From Balneolales bacterium (GTDB lineage Bacteria; Bacteroidota; Rhodothermia; Balneolales; Natronogracilivirgulaceae): DNA of 41,378 nt. Both the position numbers and the translations under genes were made by a program. The DNA is taken from contig SLKA01000073.1 in NCBI GenBank assembly GCA_007134845.1, positions 1 through 41,378 of the forward strand, written 5' to 3'. The notes under the pieces were generated by a model that worked only from the letters and a program-made list of their open reading frames with translations, searched no databases and had not been told where the DNA came from. Shown here one piece after another: positions 1 to 8,141 of this stretch (position 1 is the stretch's first letter; every line of letters begins with the position of its first letter).

Positions 1-313
1 CAGCGGCCTCCAGATCCACCCCGAGATCAAACTCCACGGTGACGGTGCTCCGCCCTTCGCGACTTACCGATGTCATGGTGCGAATGCCCGCAATACCGTT
101 AAGCTGCTCTTCCAGCGGTTCAGTGATCTGCGACTCGATCACCTCCGCATTGGCACCGGTGTAATTGGTCTGCACGGTTATAATGGGAGGATCCACCGAG
201 GGATATTCACGAACACCCAGACTGTTATAGCCAAGAATGCCAAACAGCACGATCACAATCGACATCACCGTAGCCAGTACCGGCCGGCGGATGCTGACAG
301 CTGACAGACTCAT
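1..313 (-). CDS. RND-family efflux permease, N-terminal part (runs off window)
   Basis: The reverse strand reads MSLSAVSIRRPVLATVM and continues open to the window edge, giving about 104 residues of a protein normally over 1000 long. The first transmembrane helix (about residues 10-30), the REYPSVDPP motif and the TNYTGANAEVIE stretch are typical of the HAE1/AcrB class of proton-driven inner-membrane drug and hydrophobe exporters. Its ATG overlaps the stop codon of the upstream membrane fusion protein in an ATGA arrangement (310-313), so the two are translationally coupled and form one pump. The TolC-like outer-membrane component is not in the window and may lie beyond the left edge. The substrate cannot be told from this fragment. 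Confidence 0.93.
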   Translation of the reverse strand, partial: MSLSAVSIRRPVLATVMSIVIVLFGILGYNSLGVREYPSVDPPIITVQTNYTGANAEVIESQITEPLEEQLNGIAGIRTMTSVSREGRSTVTVEFDLGVDLEAA

Positions 314-1413
314 AAGGCAGTGACCTCTTCGCTGATTTCCTGTGTGATATTCCCCAGATTCACCGGCATTCCGTCCCTGATCTGCAGCAGACCTGTTGTG
401 ATAACGGTATCCTGTGGAGCCAGCCCTTCCCGGATCAGCACTCTTCGGTCAGTCCGCGTGCCGATCTGAACATCCCGTGCATGGGCGGTTCCGTCCCGGT
501 AGATAAATACACTGTAACCGGTCATTTCCGGCACGAGCGCTTCGGACGGGATCAGCAGTGCATCACTGACCTCGCTCAGATCCACCTCAATACGCGCAAA
601 TGCTCCCGGAAGAATTTGCAAACCCGGGTTCGCAGCAATGGCCCGCATGCGAAGGGTCCGGGTTTCGCGGTCTACCCGTGGCTGCAACGCATAAATTATG
701 CCTTCTCTGGTGGACTCGATGCCTTCAACCTGAAAACGAATCGGCTGTTCGCGCCGCACTGCCGGGCGGTACCGCTCCGGAATTGAAAAGTCGATCTTCA
801 CGCTGTCAATTTTCTGCAGATTGGAGATGATCACCTGGGGTGTCACGTAGCTTCCGGAACTGACTTCTTTGAGGCCTATCACCCCATCGAAGGGGGCACG
901 GATCTCCATTTTATCGATCTGCGCCTGAACGCGGTCACTTTGTGCCTTCAGTGTATTGAGTTCATTCAGCGCCATATCATAATCTTCCTGGGCAATGGCA
1001 TTCCGGGCGAGGAGCTCCTGCTGGCGCTGTTCGCGGATGCGGGCCAGATTGATCTGGTAGGAAATTCTGCGCAGCTCCTGTTGCAGTTCTGCATCATTGA
1101 GTTTGACCAGAAGCTCGCCGGAGCGCACCTCGCTGTCCTCCGCAAAATAAATTCCGGTGATACGGCCGGAGGTCTCTGGCCGGATGTAAATCTCCTCGTC
1201 TGCAAGAATATTGCCGGAGGCATGGATGGTTTCCCGAAACGGTTCGGGTGTAACCAGGTATCCCTCCACCGAAACAGCCGGGGATCCGCCGGAACGCTCT
1301 GCCTCCCTGCCTGATTCGGATCCGCTGCCCGTCTGGATCCGGCTCCATATCAGCAGACCGAAAACAATCAGGATCAGGACAGCTATAAGAATTCGTTTGA
1401 TAACAGGGTTCAT
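310..1413 (-). CDS. RND efflux periplasmic adaptor (membrane fusion protein)
   Basis: This 367-residue protein is the HlyD/AcrA-type adaptor linking the permease to an outer-membrane channel. The chosen start (MNPVIKRIL) puts one hydrophobic anchor helix at about residues 4-23; the open frame extends 33 codons upstream, but that extension is not family-like. A lipoyl/barrel half (ETSGRITGIYFAEDSEV, then GELLVKLND) is followed by a helical hairpin at about residues 105-165, the second half-motif (IRAPFDGVIG) and a beta-barrel region. A weak GGAAG ribosome site lies about 7 bases before the ATG. It is the first gene of a two-gene unit with the permease. The 229-bp leader before it holds no recognisable regulator gene. 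Confidence 0.92.
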   Translation of the reverse strand: MNPVIKRILIAVLILIVFGLLIWSRIQTGSGSESGREAERSGGSPAVSVEGYLVTPEPFRETIHASGNILADEEIYIRPETSGRITGIYFAEDSEVRSGELLVKLNDAELQQELRRISYQINLARIREQRQQELLARNAIAQEDYDMALNELNTLKAQSDRVQAQIDKMEIRAPFDGVIGLKEVSSGSYVTPQVIISNLQKIDSVKIDFSIPERYRPAVRREQPIRFQVEGIESTREGIIYALQPRVDRETRTLRMRAIAANPGLQILPGAFARIEVDLSEVSDALLIPSEALVPEMTGYSVFIYRDGTAHARDVQIGTRTDRRVLIREGLAPQDTVITTGLLQIRDGMPVNLGNITQEISEEVTAL

Positions 1414-1642
1414 AGTGATCTTCCGGCAAGCATTACTATCCCTCCGGATATCCAATGAGTTCAGCCGGATCAGGTTGTGATTTTGTGAACTGGGCAGCGA
1501 GCCATATCTCAATCCTGAAAAACGGATCAGATATCCCGGCTGCTTTCAACATTTTAGAGTAACGCAGACGGTCCCTTATAGGTTTCTTTCTTTTTGTAAA
1601 AAGATGATAATCGGCAAGTATGTGGCTATTCCCAGCATGTAC

Positions 1643-2806
1643 CTATTCAATGATATAACGGGGAATTTCCTTGGGCAGGCGCACCAGGGTCTCGTAGTTC
1701 ACGTGGTTGATCATGTCACTGAATGAGGATACCGTGATTCGATTATTGCGCTGGCTTCCGACCAGGACAACCTCATCATCACGTTTGACACCCGGACAGT
1801 GGGAAACATCCACTATCATCATATTCATGTTAACCATCCCGATGACAGGCACCCGGCGGCCATGCACCAACACTTTACCCAGGTTGCTCAGATTGCGACT
1901 GAACCCATGGCAGTAGCCGACCGGTACCGCAGCGATCAGGGTGTCGTCCGTTGTCTGATAAACGGTGCCGTATCCTACAAATTCACCGGCCGGCACATTT
2001 TTTAAGCTCATGATTTTTGACTTCCAGCTGATGATCTGCCTCAGTGGATTGTCTGTCATGCGCTTTCTTCCGTTTTGTGTCAGGAATTGCATGAAGGTCT
2101 CTTTGCTTGGCCAGAATCCATACTGCATAATCCCGACACGCACCATATCCATTTTGGTATGGGGATAAGACACCAGCGGAGCAGAACAGGCGGTGTGACG
2201 CATGTCCGGTTTGGCCCCTTTTTTGTGCAGATACCAGTGGTAGCGATTGAAATTGGCGATCTGGTTCTGGATGCGCAAATAATTGGCTATGCTTTCGGCC
2301 CCCGCATAGTGCGTACTGACTCCCATGATGTGAAGATGATCCCGGTTGCGGGCAAGCTGCTTTGCCAGTTTTTCCCTGTCCTCCCACGCAAAACCAATGC
2401 GGTTCATTCCGGTTTCCAGCTCAACATGAATCCGGGCTTTTTTACCCTGTTTTTTCGCTGCATAAACTGCCGCGTGCAACCGGTCAAATTCGAAGACGTA
2501 AAAAGAAACATCATTTTCCACCGCCCAGCTCAGCTCGTCGTCGTCAATCATGCCCATGATCATGACGTGTGAATCCTTCTTTTTTTTGGCCATATGTGTG
2601 CGCAGCGCTTCATCCGCACTGTGTACGCCAAAAAAATCGACCCCGCAATCCTCAGCCAGCGGCACAAAATGCTCTATGCCATGCCCGTACGCATTGCCCT
2701 TGACCACCGAGCAGTAGCGGACATCCTGACCGGCCAGGCGTTTGAGAAACCGCAAATTTGACTTCAATGCGGATTTGTTGATTTCAATATAGGAGGTGTG
2801 AAACAT
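1643..2806 (-). CDS. alr: Alanine racemase (variant active-site subclass)
   Basis: A 387-residue fold-III PLP enzyme that interconverts L- and D-alanine for peptidoglycan. The PLP lysine sits in VVKGNAYGHG (about residues 34-43), the phosphate-side arginine region in ETGMNRIGF, the second-base tyrosine in VGYGTVY, and R-x-GI-x-x-YG in VRVGIMQYG. Two usual C-terminal motifs are altered: GYADG reads GYCHG and GR(V/I)xMD reads GMVNMN. I recall a similar variant in a subclade of Bacteroidota and delta-proteobacterial enzymes, so it is probably active, but substrate breadth could differ. It lies 69 bp after the M20 gene on the same strand and may share that operon's transcript. No other canonical alr is visible in the window. 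Confidence 0.85.
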   Translation of the reverse strand: MFHTSYIEINKSALKSNLRFLKRLAGQDVRYCSVVKGNAYGHGIEHFVPLAEDCGVDFFGVHSADEALRTHMAKKKKDSHVMIMGMIDDDELSWAVENDVSFYVFEFDRLHAAVYAAKKQGKKARIHVELETGMNRIGFAWEDREKLAKQLARNRDHLHIMGVSTHYAGAESIANYLRIQNQIANFNRYHWYLHKKGAKPDMRHTACSAPLVSYPHTKMDMVRVGIMQYGFWPSKETFMQFLTQNGRKRMTDNPLRQIISWKSKIMSLKNVPAGEFVGYGTVYQTTDDTLIAAVPVGYCHGFSRNLSNLGKVLVHGRRVPVIGMVNMNMMIVDVSHCPGVKRDDEVVLVGSQRNNRITVSSFSDMINHVNYETLVRLPKEIPRYIIE

Positions 2807-2875
2807 GGAGGGAATGTCTTGCTATTCTGTAGCTGTGTGAACCGGCAGTTGAAATAATATCCGGCCGCATTCTTC

Positions 2876-4072
2876 CTAAAATAGTCCCGTTTCCTCAATA
2901 ATACCAAAAAACAAGTGAACCCCATGTTCCAGCGTTTCATCCGGGAAATCGTACCGGGTGTCGTGCAGATGAGGATGTCCGGTCCCCGCTCCGATCCCGA
3001 ACAGTGCTCCGGGATAGCGCTCTGTAAAACGGGCGAAGTCCTCTGACCAGGAAAAGGGCTCTTTCATCCAGATTATTCCGTTTTCGATCGATTCGCTGCC
3101 GGTGGTTTCGCCTTCATCAGCTGCACGCTTCGCAGTCGCGCTACCAGACATGTAACGTTTCTTTGCAGCACGCTCAATAAGTGATACCGCATCGGGATGA
3201 TTGCAGGTCGGCTGAAACTCCTCGGTCCACTCGTGGCTGATTTGAAGCTTCTCATTTGCAGCTGTTTTTTCTGCAATCTTAACTGCTTCCCGCCGAAGTT
3301 TCTCAAAATCTCCCGGCTCCCAGGCGCGGATCGTTGCCATCAGTTCCGCGAATCCGGGAGTGGTACCGAATGCCCGGTCTCCAATGCGGGTGTGAATAAC
3401 TGTCACCAGACCGAATTGGTCTGCCGGCAGCACTTTGCCTGGCAGCGCCTCCCATTTTTGTATGAGTGTGGCAACAGCCTGTGCGGGGCTCCGGCCCTGT
3501 TCCGGATGGGCGGCATGCGCCGTGTTGCCGGTTAACCGGATGATCAGACCGGCCGACCCTGCTGCAAAGACATCGTTCCGGAGCAGAACAGCTTTTAGCG
3601 GGTAACCCGGCAGATTGTGAAGAGCAAAAACAAAATCCGGATTGATATCCGGCATTCCGGGATCCTCCAGCATGCGCGCGGCACCTTCGCCTGTCTCTTC
3701 CGCAGGCTGAAACAAAAAATGGACCTTGCCTCGTTTGAGAGGCTTTTTTTGCAGCTTCTTCGCCAGACCGATCAGAATCGTCATGTGCCCGTCATGACCG
3801 CATTTATGCGCAATGTTGCTGTTTTCTGAAGCATACGGCAGTGATAACGTCTCGTCTATCGGCAGGGCATCCAGTTCCGCCCGAAACAGAAGTGCAGGGC
3901 CGGGCCGGCCGCTGTCCGCGGTAGCCACCAGACCCTGGCCGCCTATGTTGTCCTGAATATCGGTGATGCCCGACTCACGCAGCAATTGGGCTACAAAACC
4001 GGCGGTTTTACGTTCCTGGTGCGCCAGTTCGGCAATACTGTGCAGTTTTTTCCGAATTGCGATAAGGTCCAT
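2876..4072 (-). CDS. M20-family amidohydrolase / N-acyl-amino-acid deacylase
   Basis: A 398-residue zinc-dependent amidohydrolase of the M20 (IAA-amino-acid hydrolase, hippurate hydrolase, N-acetyl-diaminopimelate deacetylase) type. The metal-site motifs are present in order: RAELDALPI, HKCGHDGHM, FQPAEETGEGA, ALHNLPG and the terminal HLHDTRYDFPDE. An unusual serine/alanine/glutamate-rich stretch (about residues 300-325, SGSATAKRAADEGE) lies before the last motif. There is no signal peptide, so it acts in the cytosol on an acylated amino acid or small peptide. It begins 2 bp after the M23-fold gene stop, within a tightly packed four-gene run, which points to a shared substrate with the neighbouring racemase-like and acetyltransferase genes. 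The exact substrate is unknown. Confidence 0.85.
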   Translation of the reverse strand: MDLIAIRKKLHSIAELAHQERKTAGFVAQLLRESGITDIQDNIGGQGLVATADSGRPGPALLFRAELDALPIDETLSLPYASENSNIAHKCGHDGHMTILIGLAKKLQKKPLKRGKVHFLFQPAEETGEGAARMLEDPGMPDINPDFVFALHNLPGYPLKAVLLRNDVFAAGSAGLIIRLTGNTAHAAHPEQGRSPAQAVATLIQKWEALPGKVLPADQFGLVTVIHTRIGDRAFGTTPGFAELMATIRAWEPGDFEKLRREAVKIAEKTAANEKLQISHEWTEEFQPTCNHPDAVSLIERAAKKRYMSGSATAKRAADEGETTGSESIENGIIWMKEPFSWSEDFARFTERYPGALFGIGAGTGHPHLHDTRYDFPDETLEHGVHLFFGIIEETGLF

Positions 4073-4074
4073 GA

Positions 4075-4803
4075 TCAGTACAGATTTCCAAGCACGAGAC
4101 GGGGGTCGGGATAGGTCCGCAGTGCGCGCTCATGGTCTTCCGGAGCGACAACACCCGGCATGTCGGGTTCGGAAGGACGCTCCCAGGACAGCTGAAAATG
4201 CAAGTGAGGAACCCATCCTCCGTTTTCGTGCGGGCCACCCACCTCTGCGAACACATCCCCCCGTTTCAGATGCATTCCTTCGGCGACCTTCCCGAGTGAT
4301 GTTCTTGTCAGATGGCCAAAAAGGGCATACAGTACGATTTTTTCGGGTTCATTTTGCCCGATGTCCTCACCGTGACCGGAATTCCGCGCGGGGGCCTGCG
4401 TGCAGCGGGAATAGAGGGTATGTTCCGGACCGATTTCATGTTCTGTGATGATGGTCGGTCCGTAGTCCCCGGGATTGTCGTTATCCCGGAAAAAAAGCAC
4501 CTTCCCATCGGCAAAAGCACGAATCGGCGTCTCCTCAGGCACCCAGATATCAAGTCCCATGTGGATATTGCGAACCCCGCCGAAAAGCCCTGTTGTGTAC
4601 ATGCTGGTCCGCCTCTCGTTGTAGCGTCCGATAGAAGGCGGATCCAGTGATATGGCTTGTGGATCATATCCCTTTGACAGATCCAGGACGTCCCAGGAAT
4701 CACCGATATCGATGACCGGATGGAAACCGTTTATGGCAGTCGATGTTTCACGCTCCGCTTTCCGGACCCGATTGTCGCGGTGGATTTTTCCGGGATTGCT
4801 CAT
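4075..4803 (-). CDS. Cytoplasmic M23 peptidase-fold protein
   Basis: A 242-residue protein with an M23 (LytM, duplicated hybrid motif) domain at about residues 70-215. All expected ligands and catalytic residues are there: H81 and D85 (HMGLD), H164 (LFGHL), and H200/H202 (PHLHFQLS). A roughly 30-residue insert (about 128-155) separates the two halves. Unlike classical M23 endopeptidases it has no signal peptide, membrane helix, LysM or SH3 domain, so it should be cytosolic. From memory, similar soluble M23 domains occur fused to class III aminotransferases and APH-type kinases. Its ATG overlaps the stop of the racemase-like gene (ATGA, 4800-4803), implying coupled translation. Its substrate is unknown; imported muropeptides are one possibility. 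Confidence 0.8.
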   Translation of the reverse strand: MSNPGKIHRDNRVRKAERETSTAINGFHPVIDIGDSWDVLDLSKGYDPQAISLDPPSIGRYNERRTSMYTTGLFGGVRNIHMGLDIWVPEETPIRAFADGKVLFFRDNDNPGDYGPTIITEHEIGPEHTLYSRCTQAPARNSGHGEDIGQNEPEKIVLYALFGHLTRTSLGKVAEGMHLKRGDVFAEVGGPHENGGWVPHLHFQLSWERPSEPDMPGVVAPEDHERALRTYPDPRLVLGNLY

Positions 4804-5870
4804 TCCACGAATTTATCGATGTAATTGGAGTTCATCAATCCGAGCGCACCTACATATTTCAGCTGGAAAGAAACCATGTCACCCACTTTCAGATCTCTTT
4901 CATTCTGACCGACATTGACAACCAGCATATCCGAGCTGGCATCCACAATTTCGATATCCTTGCTTTTCGGTATGAGAAAATCGGGCTGGATGTCAAGGTA
5001 CCCGATATCCAGAATGGCACGGAAAGCGGTTTTACCATAGAGATCCTCATCAATTTCCATGGTTTCACCCTGAGGATTGGCCGCCAGCTCACCGCTGGGC
5101 ACCAGTGGTTTTTCATGAATCTCGATCACCTGGGTATACAGTTCCATCACGGAAGGCTCCATTCCCTCGATGATCGTTCCGCTGAACAGGTCCACCCCGA
5201 AATAGAGTGCTTCACCTATCCGGAAATGGTTGACGCTGTCGGGCAGGTCGCCCCGAAGGATCAACGGCAGCACAACGGTAGTTCCACCTGAGACCCATCT
5301 GATATTCCTGTTGAATTTCAGCTCGATGATCTGCTTGTACAAGGCGAGCTGGATGAGCTTGTCCGAACTGGGCATCACGCCATGCAGACAGTTCAGGTTG
5401 GTGCCGAGTCCGATCACTTCGATATTGGGCAGCTTGAAAATCTCGCCGTAAAAATCGATGAGCGTCTCGCGCATGACGCCTTCACGCAGATCACCCATTT
5501 CGATCATGATGATGATCATATGCTTGCGATCCTGTTTGACCGCCTCCTCCGATAGCAACCGGATCGTGGCCAGTTCCGTATTGAAACTTACATCGGCATA
5601 CTGCACAACCTCTTTTATATACTTTTTAGGAGGGGGTTTGATGTACACGGTCTGGACTTCCGGATCAATGCTTTTAATGACTTTCAGGTTACTGACGCGC
5701 GAATCGTGTATCTCTCTCGCCCCGAGATTGATCACTTCACGGATGTAATCTTCATTTCCACAGAACAACTTGGTGACGACACCCCATTCGATATCATGAT
5801 CCCTGAAAAGATCCTCAAGAAATTTGTAATTATGCTTGAGTTTATCGCGGTATAGCTTTAAATAGGCCAT
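4800..5870 (-). CDS. Alanine/ornithine-racemase-like PLP-barrel protein
   Basis: A 356-residue protein of the alanine-racemase-fold group that includes clostridial ornithine racemase and YhfX. The N-terminal strand carries the PLP lysine in WGVVTKLFCGN (K34), followed by TIM-barrel signatures: NLGAREIHDSR, IIIMIEMGDLREG, GLGTNLNC, WVSGGTTVVLPLI and FRIGEALYFG. The C-terminal beta domain (about 240-356) is present but lacks the GYxDG and RxxMD signatures of true Alr, so alanine is not its obvious substrate. It lies between a GNAT gene (2 bp upstream) and the M23-fold gene (4-bp overlap). The operon suggests inversion of an amino acid, such as a diamino acid or glutamate, released or processed by the partners. 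The specific reaction is not determined. Confidence 0.82.
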   Translation of the reverse strand: MAYLKLYRDKLKHNYKFLEDLFRDHDIEWGVVTKLFCGNEDYIREVINLGAREIHDSRVSNLKVIKSIDPEVQTVYIKPPPKKYIKEVVQYADVSFNTELATIRLLSEEAVKQDRKHMIIIMIEMGDLREGVMRETLIDFYGEIFKLPNIEVIGLGTNLNCLHGVMPSSDKLIQLALYKQIIELKFNRNIRWVSGGTTVVLPLILRGDLPDSVNHFRIGEALYFGVDLFSGTIIEGMEPSVMELYTQVIEIHEKPLVPSGELAANPQGETMEIDEDLYGKTAFRAILDIGYLDIQPDFLIPKSKDIEIVDASSDMLVVNVGQNERDLKVGDMVSFQLKYVGALGLMNSNYIDKFVE

Positions 5871-5872
5871 AT

Positions 5873-6331
5873 CTATTTCCTGTACCTCATTTCAAGGTAT
5901 TTATTTGTAAAACCGACCCGCTGATACAGCCGAAAGGCGGGATTATCAGGCTCCACATGAAGCGCAATATCGCCCCGGGCCGTTTCAATTGCTTTTTCCA
6001 CCAGTGTTTTACCGATGCCGCGACCCCGCGTTTTCTGATCAACAGCGATATATACCAGCAGGTTCTCGGGCACAAAACCGCTCATGCCGGTTTCACACAC
6101 AACGACGACACCAAGAATCGCCTCATTTTCTTTTTCCCTGGCCAGTAATATGAAGCCCCGCCGGCCTTCTGTTTTGCCCAGCGCATAGTCCAGACAATTC
6201 ATGATTTCGTTTTTCGGATCACGGAACTGGTCCAGATGCTCGTGTAGAAAATCGACAATCATTTCCGGTGTCGCGGACGATTCACGATAATTCTCCGGTG
6301 TGATGGATTCCGTAGTAAATGTTTGCTGCAT
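5873..6331 (-). CDS. GNAT-family N-acetyltransferase
   Basis: A 152-residue single-domain GNAT protein. The acetyl-CoA pyrophosphate loop is visible as TRGRGIGKTLVEKAIE, after the beta-4 strand ENLLVYIAVDQ. The tail ALHVEPDNPAFRLYQRVGF is the typical C-terminal part of amino-group acetyltransferases. There is no targeting signal. It is the first gene of the run GNAT, racemase-like, M23-fold and M20 (gaps of 2, -4 and 2 bp). Pairing an N-acetyltransferase with an M20 deacylase could allow an acetylate-then-deacetylate cycle on an amino acid, but it could equally be an unrelated detoxifying acetylase. The start is the only sensible ATG and fits the family length. Confidence 0.85.
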   Translation of the reverse strand: MQQTFTTESITPENYRESSATPEMIVDFLHEHLDQFRDPKNEIMNCLDYALGKTEGRRGFILLAREKENEAILGVVVVCETGMSGFVPENLLVYIAVDQKTRGRGIGKTLVEKAIETARGDIALHVEPDNPAFRLYQRVGFTNKYLEMRYRK

Positions 6332-6445
6332 AATATTTATTGTGTTAGACGGACGAGAATCCGACTGATGCTACTTTTATTTGAGGGTTATTCATGTTAT
6401 CGCCTGTGAGTTGCAAAAATCTGGCGTAAAGTAAAAATCAGTGCT

Positions 6446-6523
6446 ATGAAAAGTACATGATAAGAGCCATGATATGTGCCATGCTAAGTGCGTATGATAT
6501 GTATCGGAAGTCTGTATGATAAG
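6446..6523. repeat. Degenerate ~12-bp tandem repeat, about seven copies
   Basis: The octamer ATGATAAG and close variants recur at 6446 (ATGAAAAG), 6457, 6469 (ATGATATG), 6481 (ATGCTAAG), 6494 (ATGATATG), 6503 (ATCGGAAG, weak) and 6516 (ATGATAAG). Most are 11-13 bp apart. The array sits in the 202-bp gap between the symporter stop and the GNAT start, so it is in the leader of the GNAT operon. It could be an old duplication track or a cluster of binding sites. Confidence 0.6.
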
Positions 6524-6533
6524 TTAGGGATTG

Positions 6534-8006
6534 TCAGTTCCGGCTCCGGTCCGGAAAAGCGACAGAAAAAGTCACGAACACAACGAATGAAGCTGTAAGT
6601 CCGAAAATGATGGGATCCAGTCCGAAGGGCATTGTGAACTGATATGGAACGTGGAAGGGAAGATTTTTATCGGACATCAGGGTCAGGCCGAGTGTAAGCG
6701 TGCCACCGGTGATCATGGACCACCATGCCGCAGCGTTGCTGCTGCGTTTCCAGTAGATGCCGCCAATAATCGGCACCAGTAGTGCGGAAACCATAAAAGC
6801 ATACGAATATAACATGATCTGTAAAACCGTGTCAAATGCCGCTGCCAGCAGAAACGCCAGAAGTCCCAGCACCAGGGTGACGATTTGCGAGAGCCGGATC
6901 ATGGAAATTCTGCTTGTATCCACTTTAAACACTTTTTCTATGATATCCGTTGTCACATTTCCGGATGCGGCCACCAGGCAGCTGTCAGCCGTGGACATGA
7001 TTGCCGAGAAGTAGGCGGACATCATCAGTCCCATAAGTCCAACCGGCAGGACCGTCCGCAGAAGCATGGGCAGCCCTTCCTCATGGTGCATCTCCGAGGC
7101 CATATCGTAACCCATGTAGGCAAACATGCCCTGTTCGGCAGCGACATTGGCAAAAAGCCCCAGCGATACGCCCATGAACGCCATAATCGGCCATTCCAGC
7201 AGCCCGGCCAGATACCACGCTTTCTGCGCATCCTTTTCAGTCTTTGTAGCATAGATGCGCTGGTAGAGCGTCATCCCGACAAACCAGATGGGAAGGATGG
7301 TGATCCCCCAGTTGACCAGCTGCTGCCAGCTGATGTTGCGCAGTGACAGCATTTCGGGTTCCACAGTGGCCCGTATGACATCCATTCCGCCAACGGCAAA
7401 ATAGCTGACCGGGATTCCAACGAAAATAAGTCCGCCCAGAAGCAGGATCCATTGAAATGTATCGGTATAAATGACTGCTTTGATACCGCCCATCACGGTG
7501 TAGACAATGATGATGAACGCCATCAGGTAGAGTGCGGCATCCAGGCTCATGCCGTCAAAGGAAGCCGAGGCAAGACGTGCGCCGGCGAGCATCTGCGAGC
7601 TGCTGAAGCCGACATACCCGATCGCGGATATGACACCCGCCAGAAATGCAACCCTGGCATTGAAAAAATGACTGAACACCTCCGGCATGGTGAAAAAACC
7701 TTGTTCTGTCGAGAGATTTTTCACCTTTGGGATCAGAAATACGGCCGCCATCCATGCACCGATCAGACCGGTGAACAGCATCCAGGATCCGGAAATTCCC
7801 ATAAGGAATCCGAGTCCGCCCAGGCCGATGGAAAAACCGCCACCGACATCGGTGGCAACCACCGAGAGTCCGACATGTTTGTAGTCCATCTTGCGGCCGC
7901 CGATATAATACTCCTCGGCACCCTTGTTCCGGAAATAAAAGTAGAACCCGATGCCTAGGATCACAGCGAAATAAAGAACAAAAACTGTTAAATCAACAAT
8001 ATTCAT
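6534..8006 (-). CDS. Sodium:solute symporter (SSS family)
   Basis: A 490-residue polytopic membrane protein with roughly 13 hydrophobic segments. It begins MNIVDLTVFVLYFAVILGIG and includes the family hallmark regions EEYYIGGRKM, SVVATDVGGGFSIGLGG and the STADSCLVAASGN stretch in the sodium-site helix. This family (PutP, SglT, PanF, DhlP types) couples sodium influx to uptake of amino acids, sugars or organic acids; the substrate cannot be read from sequence alone. It lies on the same strand 202 bp upstream of the GNAT-racemase-M23-M20 operon. Supplying that pathway's substrate is plausible but unproven, since the gap contains a repeat array and possibly a separate promoter. Confidence 0.9.
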   Translation of the reverse strand: MNIVDLTVFVLYFAVILGIGFYFYFRNKGAEEYYIGGRKMDYKHVGLSVVATDVGGGFSIGLGGLGFLMGISGSWMLFTGLIGAWMAAVFLIPKVKNLSTEQGFFTMPEVFSHFFNARVAFLAGVISAIGYVGFSSSQMLAGARLASASFDGMSLDAALYLMAFIIIVYTVMGGIKAVIYTDTFQWILLLGGLIFVGIPVSYFAVGGMDVIRATVEPEMLSLRNISWQQLVNWGITILPIWFVGMTLYQRIYATKTEKDAQKAWYLAGLLEWPIMAFMGVSLGLFANVAAEQGMFAYMGYDMASEMHHEEGLPMLLRTVLPVGLMGLMMSAYFSAIMSTADSCLVAASGNVTTDIIEKVFKVDTSRISMIRLSQIVTLVLGLLAFLLAAAFDTVLQIMLYSYAFMVSALLVPIIGGIYWKRSSNAAAWWSMITGGTLTLGLTLMSDKNLPFHVPYQFTMPFGLDPIIFGLTASFVVFVTFSVAFPDRSRN

Positions 8007-8141
8007 TGGATAGATGGTTTGTCAGGACAACCTTAAATATTGCCATTAATCGAAGCAATTGCAAACCGGCATCGGATCGGATATATGCTTATCTTCTTCG
8101 GATTCACAGATCCGAAAACTTTGAAAATCCCCGTATACAAT

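Noticed and set aside
1411-1512. 33-codon N-terminal extension of the efflux adaptor
   Set aside because: The anchor helix follows directly after MNPVIKRIL at 1413 and the extension is not hydrophobic or family-like.
1414-1540. Leader of the efflux adaptor resembling a TPP riboswitch (AACCTGATCCGG, then ATATCCGGAGGGA; TTGAGAT upstream)
   Set aside because: The core TAATxCC loop and a proper CTGAGA junction are absent, and the downstream gene is not thiamine-related. A covariance-model search (RF00059) would settle it.
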